Assembly (NCBI RefSeq): GCF_016741875.1
Contig: NZ_JAERRF010000010.1
Span: 1-64,000, forward strand
Direction of reading: 5' to 3'
DNA length: 64,000 bases
Source: Streptomyces coffeae
GTDB taxonomy: Bacteria > Actinomycetota > Actinomycetes > Streptomycetales > Streptomycetaceae
Shown here: in pieces, positions 56,184 to 63,870 of the stretch
How positions within the stretch are numbered: position 1 is the stretch's first letter
Layout: the number at the start of each line of letters is the position of its first letter
Notes under the pieces: generated by a model
What the model was told of the DNA's origin: nothing
Seen by the model: the letters and a program-made list of their open reading frames with translations, nothing else
The model's database searches: none
Made by a program: the position numbers and the translations under genes

Positions 56184-56969
56184 TCATGCGTGCTGGCTGC
56201 TGACGGACACCGTCTCCCCGGTCATGTACGAGGAGTAGCCGCTGGCCAGGAAGACGATCACGTTGGCCACCTCCCAGGGCTCGGCGTACCGGCCGAACGC
56301 CTCCCGTTCGGTCAGCTCGGCCAGCAGTTCGGGGGTGGTCACCTTCACCAGGTGCGGATGCATGGCCAGGCTCGGCGAGACCGCGTTCACCCGCACCCCG
56401 TATCCGGCGGCCTCGACGGCGGCGCAGCGGGTGAGCGCCATGACGCCCGCCTTGGCCGCCGCGTAGTGGGCCTGTCCGGCCTGGGCGCGCCAGCCGACGA
56501 CCGACGCGTTGTTGACAACAACTCCGCCGTGTCCGTCCGCCTTCATCCGGCGCAGGGCGGCGCGGGTGCAGCGGAAGGTGCCGTTCAGCGTGACGTCGAT
56601 GACCCGGTCCCACTGGGCGTCGGTCATCTCGGTCAGCAGGGCGGTGCCGCCGAGACCGGCGTTGTTGACCACCGCGTCCAGCCGTCCGTGGCGCTCCTCG
56701 GCGAGGTCGTAGAGCGCCGCCACCTGGTCCTCGTCGGTCACATCGCAGACCAGCCCGGCGACCCGGTCGGTACCGAACTCGGCGGCGAGGGCGGCGGCCG
56801 TCTCCTTGAGCCTGCGCTCATGGGCATCGCCGACCACGATCCGCGCGCCCTCCTCCAGGAAGCGGCGGGCGGTGGCCCCGCCGATACCGGAGCCCGCGGC
56901 GGCGGTGATGACGGCCGTGCGGCCGGTGAGCAGGCCGTGGCCGGGGACATACGGCGCCTTGTTGTCCAT
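56184..56969 (-). CDS. ipdF: SDR dehydrogenase, IpdF-like
   Basis: A 261-residue short-chain dehydrogenase. TAAAGSGIGGATARRFLEEG is the NAD-binding loop, VVNNAGLGG the NAG motif, and YAAAK the active-site pair after NNASVVGWRAQAGQAH. The end is GYSSYMTGETVSVSSQHA. The long match to mycobacterial Rv3559c/IpdF, which oxidises the 5-hydroxy form of the steroid fragment HIP (as its CoA ester), is convincing in motif order and length. ATG 56969 has a weak ribosome site. It is divergent from an acyl-CoA dehydrogenase gene across a KstR2-like palindrome. Confidence 0.83.
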   Translation of the reverse strand: MDNKAPYVPGHGLLTGRTAVITAAAGSGIGGATARRFLEEGARIVVGDAHERRLKETAAALAAEFGTDRVAGLVCDVTDEDQVAALYDLAEERHGRLDAVVNNAGLGGTALLTEMTDAQWDRVIDVTLNGTFRCTRAALRRMKADGHGGVVVNNASVVGWRAQAGQAHYAAAKAGVMALTRCAAVEAAGYGVRVNAVSPSLAMHPHLVKVTTPELLAELTEREAFGRYAEPWEVANVIVFLASGYSSYMTGETVSVSSQHA

Positions 56970-56985
56970 CACCCTGCCACGGTAA

Positions 56986-57005
56986 CCTACCAAACACTTG
57001 TTAGG
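56986..57005. promoter_or_regulatory. KstR2-type operator between ipdF and acyl-CoA dehydrogenase
   Basis: CCTACCAA at 56986-56993 and TTGTTAGG at 56998-57005 form a palindrome with one mismatch. Within it the 14 bases from 56989 match the KstR2 consensus AnCAAGnnCTTGnT at nine of ten fixed positions (consensus from memory). It is 16 bp from the ipdF start and 39 bp from the dehydrogenase start. Confidence 0.7.
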
Positions 57006-57044
57006 GAACGCGTGCGCACCGAGGCGCGAACGGAGGCGGCACGG

Positions 57045-58268
57045 GTGGACCTCGAACTCACCGAGCGGCAGCGGGCGTTCCGGGACGAGGCCCGCCGCTG
57101 GCTCGCGGCGCATATCCCCGCCGTCCCGCTGCCGTCCCTGGAGACCGCCGAGGGGTTCGCCGCCCACCGCGCCTGGGAGCGGACGCTCGCCGAGGGCCGC
57201 TGGTCGGCGGTGACCTGGCCCGAGGAGTACGGCGGCCGGGGGGCGTCGCTGGTGGAGTGGCTGCTGTTCGAGGAGGAGTACTACGCGGCGGGCGCGCCGG
57301 GCCGGGTGAGCCAGAACGGGATCAGCCTGCTGGCCCCCACCCTCTTCGCACACGGCACCGCGGCGCAGCGCGCCCGGGTCCTGCCGCCGATGGCGCGCGG
57401 CGAGGTGATCTGGGCGCAGGCGTGGTCCGAGCCGGAGTCCGGCTCGGACCTGGCCTCACTGCGCTCCACGGCCCGCCGGGCGGACGGCGGCTGGCTGCTG
57501 ACCGGCCAGAAGACCTGGTCGTCCCGGGCGGCCTTCGCCGACCGTGCCTTCGGGCTCTTCCGCAGCCACCGGGAGGAGGGCGCGCCGCCGCACCGCGGGC
57601 TGACGTATCTGATGTTCCCGCTCGGCGCACCGGGCGTGACCGTCCGTCCGATCGGCCGCCTGGACGGCAAGCCCGCCTTCGCCGAGCTCTTCCTCGACGA
57701 GGTGTTCGTGCCCGACGAGGACGTCATCGGCGAGCCGGGACAGGGCTGGCGGGTGGCGATGAGCACGGCGGGCAACGAGCGCGGGCTGACCCTGCGCAGC
57801 CCGGGCCGCTTCACGGCGGCGGCCCGGCGGCTGGTCGCGCTGTGGCGCGAGCGGGCGGCGGATCGCGGTGCGGGCGATGACGCCGGGTGTGATGACGCCG
57901 GGCGCGATGACGCCGGGCTGCGGGACCGGGTCGCCGACGCGGTGATCGGCGCTCGCGCGTACGAGCTGTTCGCGTACGCGAGCGCGGCGCGGCCAGAGGC
58001 GGGGAGCGCGGGGGCGGCCACCGGGGCCGAGTCGAGCCTCAACAAGGTCTTCTGGTCCGAGCTGGACATCGCCCTCCACGAAACGGCCCTGGACCTGCTC
58101 GGCCCGGTCGGCGAACTGGCCGACGGCGCGGCCGAGGCGGCCGGGGACGGCGGCTGGGCGGATGGCTACACCTTCGCCCTGGCGGGGCCGATCTACGCGG
58201 GCACCAATGAGATCCAGCGCGATCTGATCGCCGAACGGCTGCTGGGGCTGCCGAGGGAACGGCGCTGA
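57045..58268 (+). CDS. Acyl-CoA dehydrogenase, subunit with GTNEIQ motif (FadE30-like)
   Basis: A 407-residue acyl-CoA dehydrogenase. LTERQRAFRDEARRWLAAHI begins it, then WAQAWSEPESGSDLASLRST, GWLLTGQKTWSSRAAFADRA and the end YAGTNEIQRDLIAERLLGLP. Position 376 of MCAD is alanine here (IYAGT), so the base is probably the glutamate of GNERGLTL. The motif RxxFG...Q is missing in this protein but present in the next gene, so the pair probably forms a mixed enzyme. GTG 57045 has GGAGG 8 bases upstream. An insert at residues 278-292 is coded by three 15-bp repeats. The operator is KstR2-like. Confidence 0.84.
   Translation: MDLELTERQRAFRDEARRWLAAHIPAVPLPSLETAEGFAAHRAWERTLAEGRWSAVTWPEEYGGRGASLVEWLLFEEEYYAAGAPGRVSQNGISLLAPTLFAHGTAAQRARVLPPMARGEVIWAQAWSEPESGSDLASLRSTARRADGGWLLTGQKTWSSRAAFADRAFGLFRSHREEGAPPHRGLTYLMFPLGAPGVTVRPIGRLDGKPAFAELFLDEVFVPDEDVIGEPGQGWRVAMSTAGNERGLTLRSPGRFTAAARRLVALWRERAADRGAGDDAGCDDAGRDDAGLRDRVADAVIGARAYELFAYASAARPEAGSAGAATGAESSLNKVFWSELDIALHETALDLLGPVGELADGAAEAAGDGGWADGYTFALAGPIYAGTNEIQRDLIAERLLGLPRERR
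57876..57920. repeat. Three 15-bp tandem repeats in the dehydrogenase gene
   Basis: GATGACGCCGGGTGT, GATGACGCCGGGCGC and GATGACGCCGGGCTG follow head to tail. They encode DDAG units in a surface insert. Confidence 0.85.
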
Positions 58269-58397
58269 GGGTGCCCTCTCCCCCACCCCGCCCCTTCCCG
58301 AACCAGGGCATCCGTCCCTGGACCCAGGGTGAACGCGACGTGGGCCACCTGTGGGGGGCTTGGGGCAGGGACAGGCATGTCGGAGAGGAGTACGTGG

Positions 58398-59384
58398 ATG
58401 GAATTCCTGCTGGACCGGGCGCAGGGTGAGTTCGGGCGCAGCGTGGACCGGATGCTCGGTGGGGCTCGTACGGCAGAGGCGGTCCGGGCGTGGGCACAGG
58501 GGGACCACGGGCCGGGGCGAGCGTTGTGGGAGCGGCTCGGCGGGGTCGGGGTGACCGCACTGGCCGTCCCCGAGACCTACGACGGTGTCGGACCGCTGCC
58601 GGTGGAACTGGCCGTGGCGTACGTGGAGTCGGGGCGGCACGCGGTACCGGGCCCGCTGGCCGAGACCGCCGCGGTGGCGGTCCTGCTCGCGGCCACCGCC
58701 GCCCCGGCCGCCCGGCGCTGGCTGCCCCGGATCGCCTCCGGGCAGGCCCTGGTCACGCTGGCGGCGGCCGACGGCGGGCCGTACGCGCTGGACGCGGACG
58801 CCGCCGACGCCGTATTCGCCGTCGAGGGCGAGGAGTTGTGGCTCGCCCCGGGGCACGGCCCCGTACAGCCCTCGTTCGACCCGGCCCGGCGGCTGGCCCG
58901 GCCGCTGTCCGGCGGTGAGCTGCTGGCCGGCGGCCCGGCGGTGGCCGAAGCCGCCGAACGGGCGGCGGACTGGGCCGCGTTCGCCACGGCCGCGCAGTCC
59001 CTCGGCACCGGACTGGCGCTCCTGGAGCGGACGGTGGCGTATGTGAAGGCGCGGCGTCAGTTCGGCCGTGCGGTCGGTTCGTTCCAGGCGGTGAAGCACC
59101 GGCTGGCGGATGTGCTCATCGGGCTGGAGTTCGCCCGGCCGCTGCTGTACGGGGCGGCGGTGGCGCTCGCGTCGGGCGCCGCGAGCACCCGCGCCGAGGT
59201 CGCCGCCGCCAAGGTGGCCGCGGGCGAGGCGGGTTACGCGGCGGCCCGGGCCGCCCTCCAACTGCACGGCGCGATCGGCTACACGGACGAGTTCGACCTG
59301 TCGCTGTGGATCCGCAGAGCCCGCGCGCTGCGCTCCGCGTGGGGCACGCCGTCCGTCTGCCGCGCCCGCGTCCTGGCGGGCTGA
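58398..59384 (+). CDS. Acyl-CoA dehydrogenase, partner subunit with RxxFG motif
   Basis: A 328-residue acyl-CoA dehydrogenase-like subunit, shorter than usual. It has ARRQFGRAVGSFQAVKHRLA, the FAD motif RxxFG...Q, and AALQLHGAIGYTDEFDLSLW near the end, but no GTNEIQ and no glutamate at the 376 position. This is the complement of the upstream subunit, as in mycobacterial FadE pairs that assemble as alpha2beta2. ATG 58398 has GGAG and AGGAG about 7 bases upstream; ATG 58377 is in frame. It lies 129 bp after the partner gene, which is a longer gap than usual for such pairs. Confidence 0.8.
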   Translation: MEFLLDRAQGEFGRSVDRMLGGARTAEAVRAWAQGDHGPGRALWERLGGVGVTALAVPETYDGVGPLPVELAVAYVESGRHAVPGPLAETAAVAVLLAATAAPAARRWLPRIASGQALVTLAAADGGPYALDADAADAVFAVEGEELWLAPGHGPVQPSFDPARRLARPLSGGELLAGGPAVAEAAERAADWAAFATAAQSLGTGLALLERTVAYVKARRQFGRAVGSFQAVKHRLADVLIGLEFARPLLYGAAVALASGAASTRAEVAAAKVAAGEAGYAAARAALQLHGAIGYTDEFDLSLWIRRARALRSAWGTPSVCRARVLAG

Positions 59385-59509
59385 ACGGCGCGGCGGACGG
59401 CACGCCGTGGGGTCCGACCGCGCCGAAGAGTGTTCCCCGCTCGGGTATCTGATCCATGCTGGAGCGACCACCGGCGAGCGAACCCAGTGAACAGCGAGGG
59501 ATGCCACAG

Positions 59510-60514
59510 ATGCACCGGCCCCGGCCCACCCTGGAGAACGTAGCGCGGCAGGCGGGTGTCTCCCGCGCGACCGTGTCCCGTGTTGTCAACGGCTCCACCA
59601 CGGTGGGGGAGGACAGCCGGGAGGCGGTGCTGCGGGCCATCCAGGAGCTCGGCTACATCCCCAACCAGGCGGCGCGCAGCCTGGTCACCCAGCGCACGGA
59701 CTCCTTCGCGCTGGTGCTGCCGGAGGAGCCGGGCCGGGTCTTCTCCGACGACCAGTTCTTCCCCGGTGTGGTGCGCGGGGTGAGCCAGGAGCTGGAGGCG
59801 GCCGACAAGCAGCTGGTGCTGATGATGGCCCGCTCCGCCGCCAGCCGGGACCGGATCGAGCGGTTCGCGCTGGCGCGCCATGTCGACGGCGTCATGATGG
59901 CGTCCATTCACGGCGCCGATCCGCTGCCCGCCGCCCTGGCCCGGATGGGGATCCCGGTGGTCTGCAACGAGCGGGCGCTGGGCGCGACGGCGCTGCCGTA
60001 CGTCGGGGTCGACAACGCGGCGGGCACGGCGGGCGCCGTCCGGCATCTGGCCGCCTCCGGCCGTACCCGGATCGGCACCGTGGCGGGGCCGCAGGACATG
60101 GTGGCCGGGATCGACCGGCTGGCGGGCTATCGCGCGGCGCTGCGGGACACAGGCCAGGAGCCGTCGGTGGCGGTCGGCGACTTCACCCGGGAGTCGGGCG
60201 CGGTGGCGATGCGGGAGCTGCTGGAGCGGCAGCCGGGGCTGGACGCGGTGTTCGTGGCATCGGACCTGATGGCCATCGGGGCGCTGCGGACGTTGCGGCA
60301 GGCCGGGCGGCGGGTGCCGGACGATGTGGCCGTGGTGGGTTTCGACGACATCGAGCCCGCCCGCTACACCGAGCCACCGCTGACCACGGTGCGCCAGCCC
60401 ATCGCCGAGATCGGCCGCAGGCTGGCGGCTCAGGTGCTGCGGCTGGCGGCCGGGGAGCGTGTCGAACCCGCACTCATCCTGCCGACCGAGCTGGTGGTGC
60501 GTGACTCGGGGTGA
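59510..60514 (+). CDS. LacI-family transcriptional regulator
   Basis: A 334-residue LacI regulator. HTH and hinge: PTLENVARQAGVSRATVSRV, VNGSTTVGEDSREAVLRAIQ, ELGYIPNQAARSLVTQRT. The sugar-binding-type domain has VDGVMMASIHGADPLPAALA, YVGVDNAAGTAGAVRHLAAS, FVASDLMAIGALRTLRQAGR and VAVVGFDDIEPARYTEPPLT. ATG 59510 is 9 bases after GAGGG; ATG 59456 and 59501 are in frame. It is convergent with the PaaX gene. No sugar gene is adjacent, so its target is unknown; it may act at a distance. Confidence 0.87.
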   Translation: MHRPRPTLENVARQAGVSRATVSRVVNGSTTVGEDSREAVLRAIQELGYIPNQAARSLVTQRTDSFALVLPEEPGRVFSDDQFFPGVVRGVSQELEAADKQLVLMMARSAASRDRIERFALARHVDGVMMASIHGADPLPAALARMGIPVVCNERALGATALPYVGVDNAAGTAGAVRHLAASGRTRIGTVAGPQDMVAGIDRLAGYRAALRDTGQEPSVAVGDFTRESGAVAMRELLERQPGLDAVFVASDLMAIGALRTLRQAGRRVPDDVAVVGFDDIEPARYTEPPLTTVRQPIAEIGRRLAAQVLRLAAGERVEPALILPTELVVRDSG

Positions 60515-60544
60515 CCGTACCGCCCGCCCGCACCGGCGCCCCGC

Positions 60545-61285
60545 TCAGCCGCCGGTGTGCTGGGAGAGCAGGGTGCGGAACTCGCGCTCGAACGCGTCGT
60601 AGCGGCGCCGCAGCCCCGTGCCCGGCCAGTCCTCGGGCAGCAGCCGGGCGGGCAGCACGGGGTCGGCGAGCAGATGCCGCAGCGCGGCGGCGGCGACGGT
60701 GAAGCGCTGGGCAGGGCCCTCCGCGCGGTCCAGCGCTTCCCCCAGCAGCCGGGCCTGGCGGGCCCAGCCGTCCAGGTCCCACAGCCGCGCCGCGAGCGCG
60801 GCCGGATCGTCCTGTGGTGCGCCGGTGAACCAGCTGCACTGCCCGGCGGCGACGGCCGGCCGGGGGCGCACCAGATTGGCGGGGCGCAGCCAGGTGCCCT
60901 CGCGGAGCTCGGCCAGCCGAAGGGTGGCCATGGTCTGGCGCAGCGCGGCACGCTCGGCGGCCGCGCGCCGGTCGGAGGTGACGACGGCGATCTCCCAGCC
61001 GCCGTCCCAGCGCCGGACGCGGGGGGCGCGGCTGTCGTCCTGGCGGGCCTGGCGGGCCAGCAGCCGGTCGGTGAGGCTGTAGTCCCCGTCGCGCTGTTCC
61101 AGGTCACCGGCGGCGACCATGCGGGTGAGCGCGACCCGGACGGTGCCCTCGGCGGTGCCGAAGAGCGCGCCGACGCGCACCAGGGTGCGGGCGGGCAGCC
61201 GGGGCGGATGATGGCCGAGCAGGGTGCTGAGCACGATCGAGCGCGCGGTCAGCGGCCGCAGCGTGAGGGGTCCGGTGTCGTCCAT
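60545..61285 (-). CDS. PaaX-family transcriptional regulator
   Basis: A 246-residue PaaX regulator. N-terminal winged helix: ARSIVLSTLLGHHPPRLPAR, VGALFGTAEGTVRVALTRMV, AAGDLEQRDGDYSLTDRLLA. The centre has GGWEIAVVTSDRRAAAERAA and LRLAELREGTWLRPANLVRP; the C-terminal helical domain has RFTVAAAALRHLLADPVLPA. In E. coli PaaX represses phenylacetate genes through phenylacetyl-CoA; other members sense other CoA esters. ATG 61285 is chosen; ATG 61306 overlaps the operator. It is divergent from an AidB-like dehydrogenase and an enoyl-CoA hydratase, its probable targets. Confidence 0.87.
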   Translation of the reverse strand: MDDTGPLTLRPLTARSIVLSTLLGHHPPRLPARTLVRVGALFGTAEGTVRVALTRMVAAGDLEQRDGDYSLTDRLLARQARQDDSRAPRVRRWDGGWEIAVVTSDRRAAAERAALRQTMATLRLAELREGTWLRPANLVRPRPAVAAGQCSWFTGAPQDDPAALAARLWDLDGWARQARLLGEALDRAEGPAQRFTVAAAALRHLLADPVLPARLLPEDWPGTGLRRRYDAFEREFRTLLSQHTGG

Positions 61286-61305
61286 GCTGCTGGGCACCCT
61301 ATCCA

Positions 61306-61339
61306 TTACAGTTCTTCATCGCGCATGATGGAAGTGTAA
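61306..61339. promoter_or_regulatory. Inverted repeat between paaX-type gene and aidB-like gene
   Basis: TTACAGTTCT at 61306-61315 and GGAAGTGTAA at 61330-61339 are inverted repeats (8 of 10 bases) centred midway between divergent starts. A likely PaaX-family site. Confidence 0.5.
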
Positions 61340-61391
61340 GACCGGCCCGGGTGAGACCGGTGAGACCGCCGCGACCGAGGAGTTGCCCGCC

Positions 61392-63038
61392 ATGAGCCCG
61401 ACGCACGAAGTCCTCAACCAGGCCCCGCCACTCGTCGGCTTCACCACGGCGGACGACCCCGCGCTGCTGGAGGCGCTGCGGCGGGACGGCGGCGCCTGGG
61501 GCGAACCGGAGGTCCGGGAGCTGGGCGCACGGGCCGGTTCCGCCGAGGTCCAGGACCGGGCGCGGATGGCCGAGGAGCACCCGCCGGTCCTGCACACCCA
61601 CGACCGGTACGGCCACCGCATCGACGAGGTCGAGTACCACCCGGCCTACCACCAGCTGATGGCGGAGGCCGTGGCGAGCGGCCAGCACGCGGCGGCGTGG
61701 AGCGAGAGCCGCTCCGGCGCCCATCTGGTGCGCGCGGCCAAGTTCTACACCTTCGCGCAGGCCGAGGCCGGGCACGGCTGCCCGATCTCCATGACGTACG
61801 CCGCGGTCCCGGCGCTGCGCGCCGAACCGGAGCTGGCCGCCGCGTACGAACCGCTGCTGGCCGCCCGGGAGTACGACTTCGGGCTGCGTGCGCCGCTCGG
61901 CAAGCGGGGCCTGATCGCGGGCATGTCGATGACGGAGAAGCAGGGCGGCTCCGATGTCCGCGCCAACACCACCCGGGCCGTCCCCACCGATGACGGCACC
62001 TATGTGCTCACCGGCCACAAGTGGTTCACCTCCGCGCCGATGAGCGATGTCTTCCTGACGCTGGCCCAGGCCGACGAGGGGCTGACCTGCTTCCTGGTGC
62101 CGCGGGTCCTGCCGGACGGCACCCGTAACGCGCTGCGGTTGCAGCGGCTGAAGAACAAGCTGGGCAACCACTCCAACGCCTCGTCGGAGATCGAGTACGA
62201 GCAGGCCGTGGCCTGGCGGGTCGGCGAACCGGGCCGCGGGGTGCGCACCATCGTCGAGATGGTGAACATGACCCGGCTGGACTGTGTCATCGGCTCGGCG
62301 GCGGGCATGCGCGCCGGGCTGCGGCAGGCGCTGCACCACACCGAGCACCGCCGGGTGTTCGGCGCCGAGCTGATCGACCAGCCGCTGATGCGCCATGTGC
62401 TGGCGGATCTGGCGGTGGAGTCGGAGGCGGCCACCACCCTCGCGATGCGGCTGGCGGCGGCCCTGGACCGGGCGGAGGCCGGGGACGCGTCGGAGGCGGC
62501 GCTGCGCCGGCTCGGGCTCGCGGTCAGCAAGTACTGGGTGTGCAAGCGCGGTTCGGCCCATGCCGCGGAGGCCCTGGAGTGCCTGGGCGGCAATGGCTAT
62601 GTGGAGGACTCGGGGATGCCCCGGCTCTACCGCGAGGCACCGCTGCTGTCCATCTGGGAGGGCTCGGGCAATGTGGCCGCACTCGATGTGCTGCGTGCGC
62701 TCGGCCGTGAGGAGGGCGCGCTCGACGCCTTCCTCGCCGAGGTCGAGACCGCGGCGGGGGCCGACGCGCGGCTGGACGCGGCCGTGGCCCGGCTGCGCGC
62801 GCTGCTGCCGCAGCTCGGCGATCCGCAGCGGTCCCAGGTGCTGGCGCGCCGTCTGGCCGAGCAGATGACGCTGGTGCTCCAGGGCAGTCTGCTGGTGCGG
62901 TACAGCCATCCGGCGGTGGCCGACGCGTTCTGCGCCTCGCGGCTGGACGGTGACTGGGGGCATGCGTTCGGCACCCTGCCGCCGGGGACCGACACCGGAC
63001 CGATCCTGGAGCGGGCCCGGCCCAAGGACCTGCGTTGA
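61392..63038 (+). CDS. AidB-like acyl-CoA dehydrogenase
   Basis: A 548-residue dehydrogenase of the AidB/isovaleryl-CoA dehydrogenase-like group, longer than ordinary ones by N- and C-terminal parts. Text includes KFYTFAQAEAGHGCPISMTY, MSMTEKQGGSDVRANTTRAV, YVLTGHKWFTSAPMSDVFL, ECLGGNGYVEDSGMPRLYRE and LLSIWEGSGNVAALDVLRAL, where the catalytic glutamate (WEGS) is kept. AidB itself binds DNA and protects against alkylation; whether this member does is unknown, and isovaleryl-like activity is more likely beside a hydratase. ATG 61392 is 9 bases after GAGGAG. It overlaps the next gene by TTGA. Confidence 0.86.
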   Translation: MSPTHEVLNQAPPLVGFTTADDPALLEALRRDGGAWGEPEVRELGARAGSAEVQDRARMAEEHPPVLHTHDRYGHRIDEVEYHPAYHQLMAEAVASGQHAAAWSESRSGAHLVRAAKFYTFAQAEAGHGCPISMTYAAVPALRAEPELAAAYEPLLAAREYDFGLRAPLGKRGLIAGMSMTEKQGGSDVRANTTRAVPTDDGTYVLTGHKWFTSAPMSDVFLTLAQADEGLTCFLVPRVLPDGTRNALRLQRLKNKLGNHSNASSEIEYEQAVAWRVGEPGRGVRTIVEMVNMTRLDCVIGSAAGMRAGLRQALHHTEHRRVFGAELIDQPLMRHVLADLAVESEAATTLAMRLAAALDRAEAGDASEAALRRLGLAVSKYWVCKRGSAHAAEALECLGGNGYVEDSGMPRLYREAPLLSIWEGSGNVAALDVLRALGREEGALDAFLAEVETAAGADARLDAAVARLRALLPQLGDPQRSQVLARRLAEQMTLVLQGSLLVRYSHPAVADAFCASRLDGDWGHAFGTLPPGTDTGPILERARPKDLR

Positions 63039-63820
63039 CATCGGCGGACGGCACGGCGGCGGTCCGTACCGAGCGGGCGGGCCCGGTCACCACCGTGGTG
63101 CTCGCCCGCCCCGAGGTCCGCAACGCGGTGGACGGGGCGACGGCCACCGCGCTCGCCGACGCCTTCCGCGCCTTCGACGCCGACCCCGGGGCCCGGGTCG
63201 CGGTGCTGTGGGGCGAGGGCGGCACCTTCTGCTCCGGCGCCGACCTCAAGGCGGTCGGCACCGAGCGCGGCAACCGCGTGGCCGAGGACGGCGACGGGCC
63301 GATGGGGCCCACCCGGATGCGGCTGTCCAAACCGGTGATCGCGGCGATCAGCGGCCATGCGGTCGCGGGTGGGCTGGAGTTGGCCCTGTGGTGCGATCTG
63401 CGGGTGGTGGAGGAGGACGCGGTCCTCGGGGTGTTCTGCCGCCGCTGGGGCGTACCGCTGATCGACGGCGGCACCGTACGGCTGCCCCGGCTGATCGGCG
63501 CGAGCCGGGCGATGGACCTGGTGCTGACGGGGCGTGCGGTGCCGGCCCGGGAGGCGTACGACATCGGGCTGGCCAACCGGCTGGTGCCACCGGGAGAGGC
63601 CCGCGCGGAGGCGGAGCGGCTGGCCGCCGATACCGCCCGCTTCCCGCAGACGTGTCTGCGCGGCGACCGCGCCGCGCTGCTCGAGCAGGAGGGACTGCCG
63701 GAGGAGGAGGCAATGGCACGGGAACTGCGCCATGGCCGGGCCACGCTGGCGGAGGGGCTGGACGGCGCGGCGCGCTTCGCGGCGGGCGCGGGACGGCACG
63801 GCGGCTTCGAGGAGCTGTGA
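63035..63820 (+). CDS. Enoyl-CoA hydratase/isomerase family protein
   Basis: A 261-residue crotonase. VVLARPEVRNAVDGATATAL, TFCSGADLKAVGTERGNRVA (oxyanion hole), ISGHAVAGGLELALWCDLRV (second oxyanion part) and IDGGTVRLPRLIGASRAMDL are all canonical. TTG 63035 is chosen because it overlaps the upstream TGA and has AAGGA 6 bases before it. It would act after the AidB-like dehydrogenase, hydrating the enoyl-CoA it makes. Isomerase activity is an alternative. Confidence 0.9.
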   Translation: MTSADGTAAVRTERAGPVTTVVLARPEVRNAVDGATATALADAFRAFDADPGARVAVLWGEGGTFCSGADLKAVGTERGNRVAEDGDGPMGPTRMRLSKPVIAAISGHAVAGGLELALWCDLRVVEEDAVLGVFCRRWGVPLIDGGTVRLPRLIGASRAMDLVLTGRAVPAREAYDIGLANRLVPPGEARAEAERLAADTARFPQTCLRGDRAALLEQEGLPEEEAMARELRHGRATLAEGLDGAARFAAGAGRHGGFEEL

Positions 63821-63842
63821 GACGCGGGCTCCGCACACCGGT

Positions 63843-63870
63843 ACGTCGGGGGCTTGGCCGCCCCTGACGT
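63843..63870 (+). terminator. Hairpin after the hydratase gene
   Basis: ACGTCGGGGGC at 63843-63853 pairs with GCCCCTGACGT at 63860-63870 around TTGGCC, one mismatch. It lies 22 bp past the stop codon. The remaining 130 bases to the window edge hold no gene I can support. Confidence 0.55.

Noticed and set aside
55596..57044. Upstream part of the 890-residue plus-strand frame
   Set aside because: Antisense to kstR2 and ipdF; the acyl-CoA dehydrogenase begins at GTG 57045 with its own ribosome site and operator.
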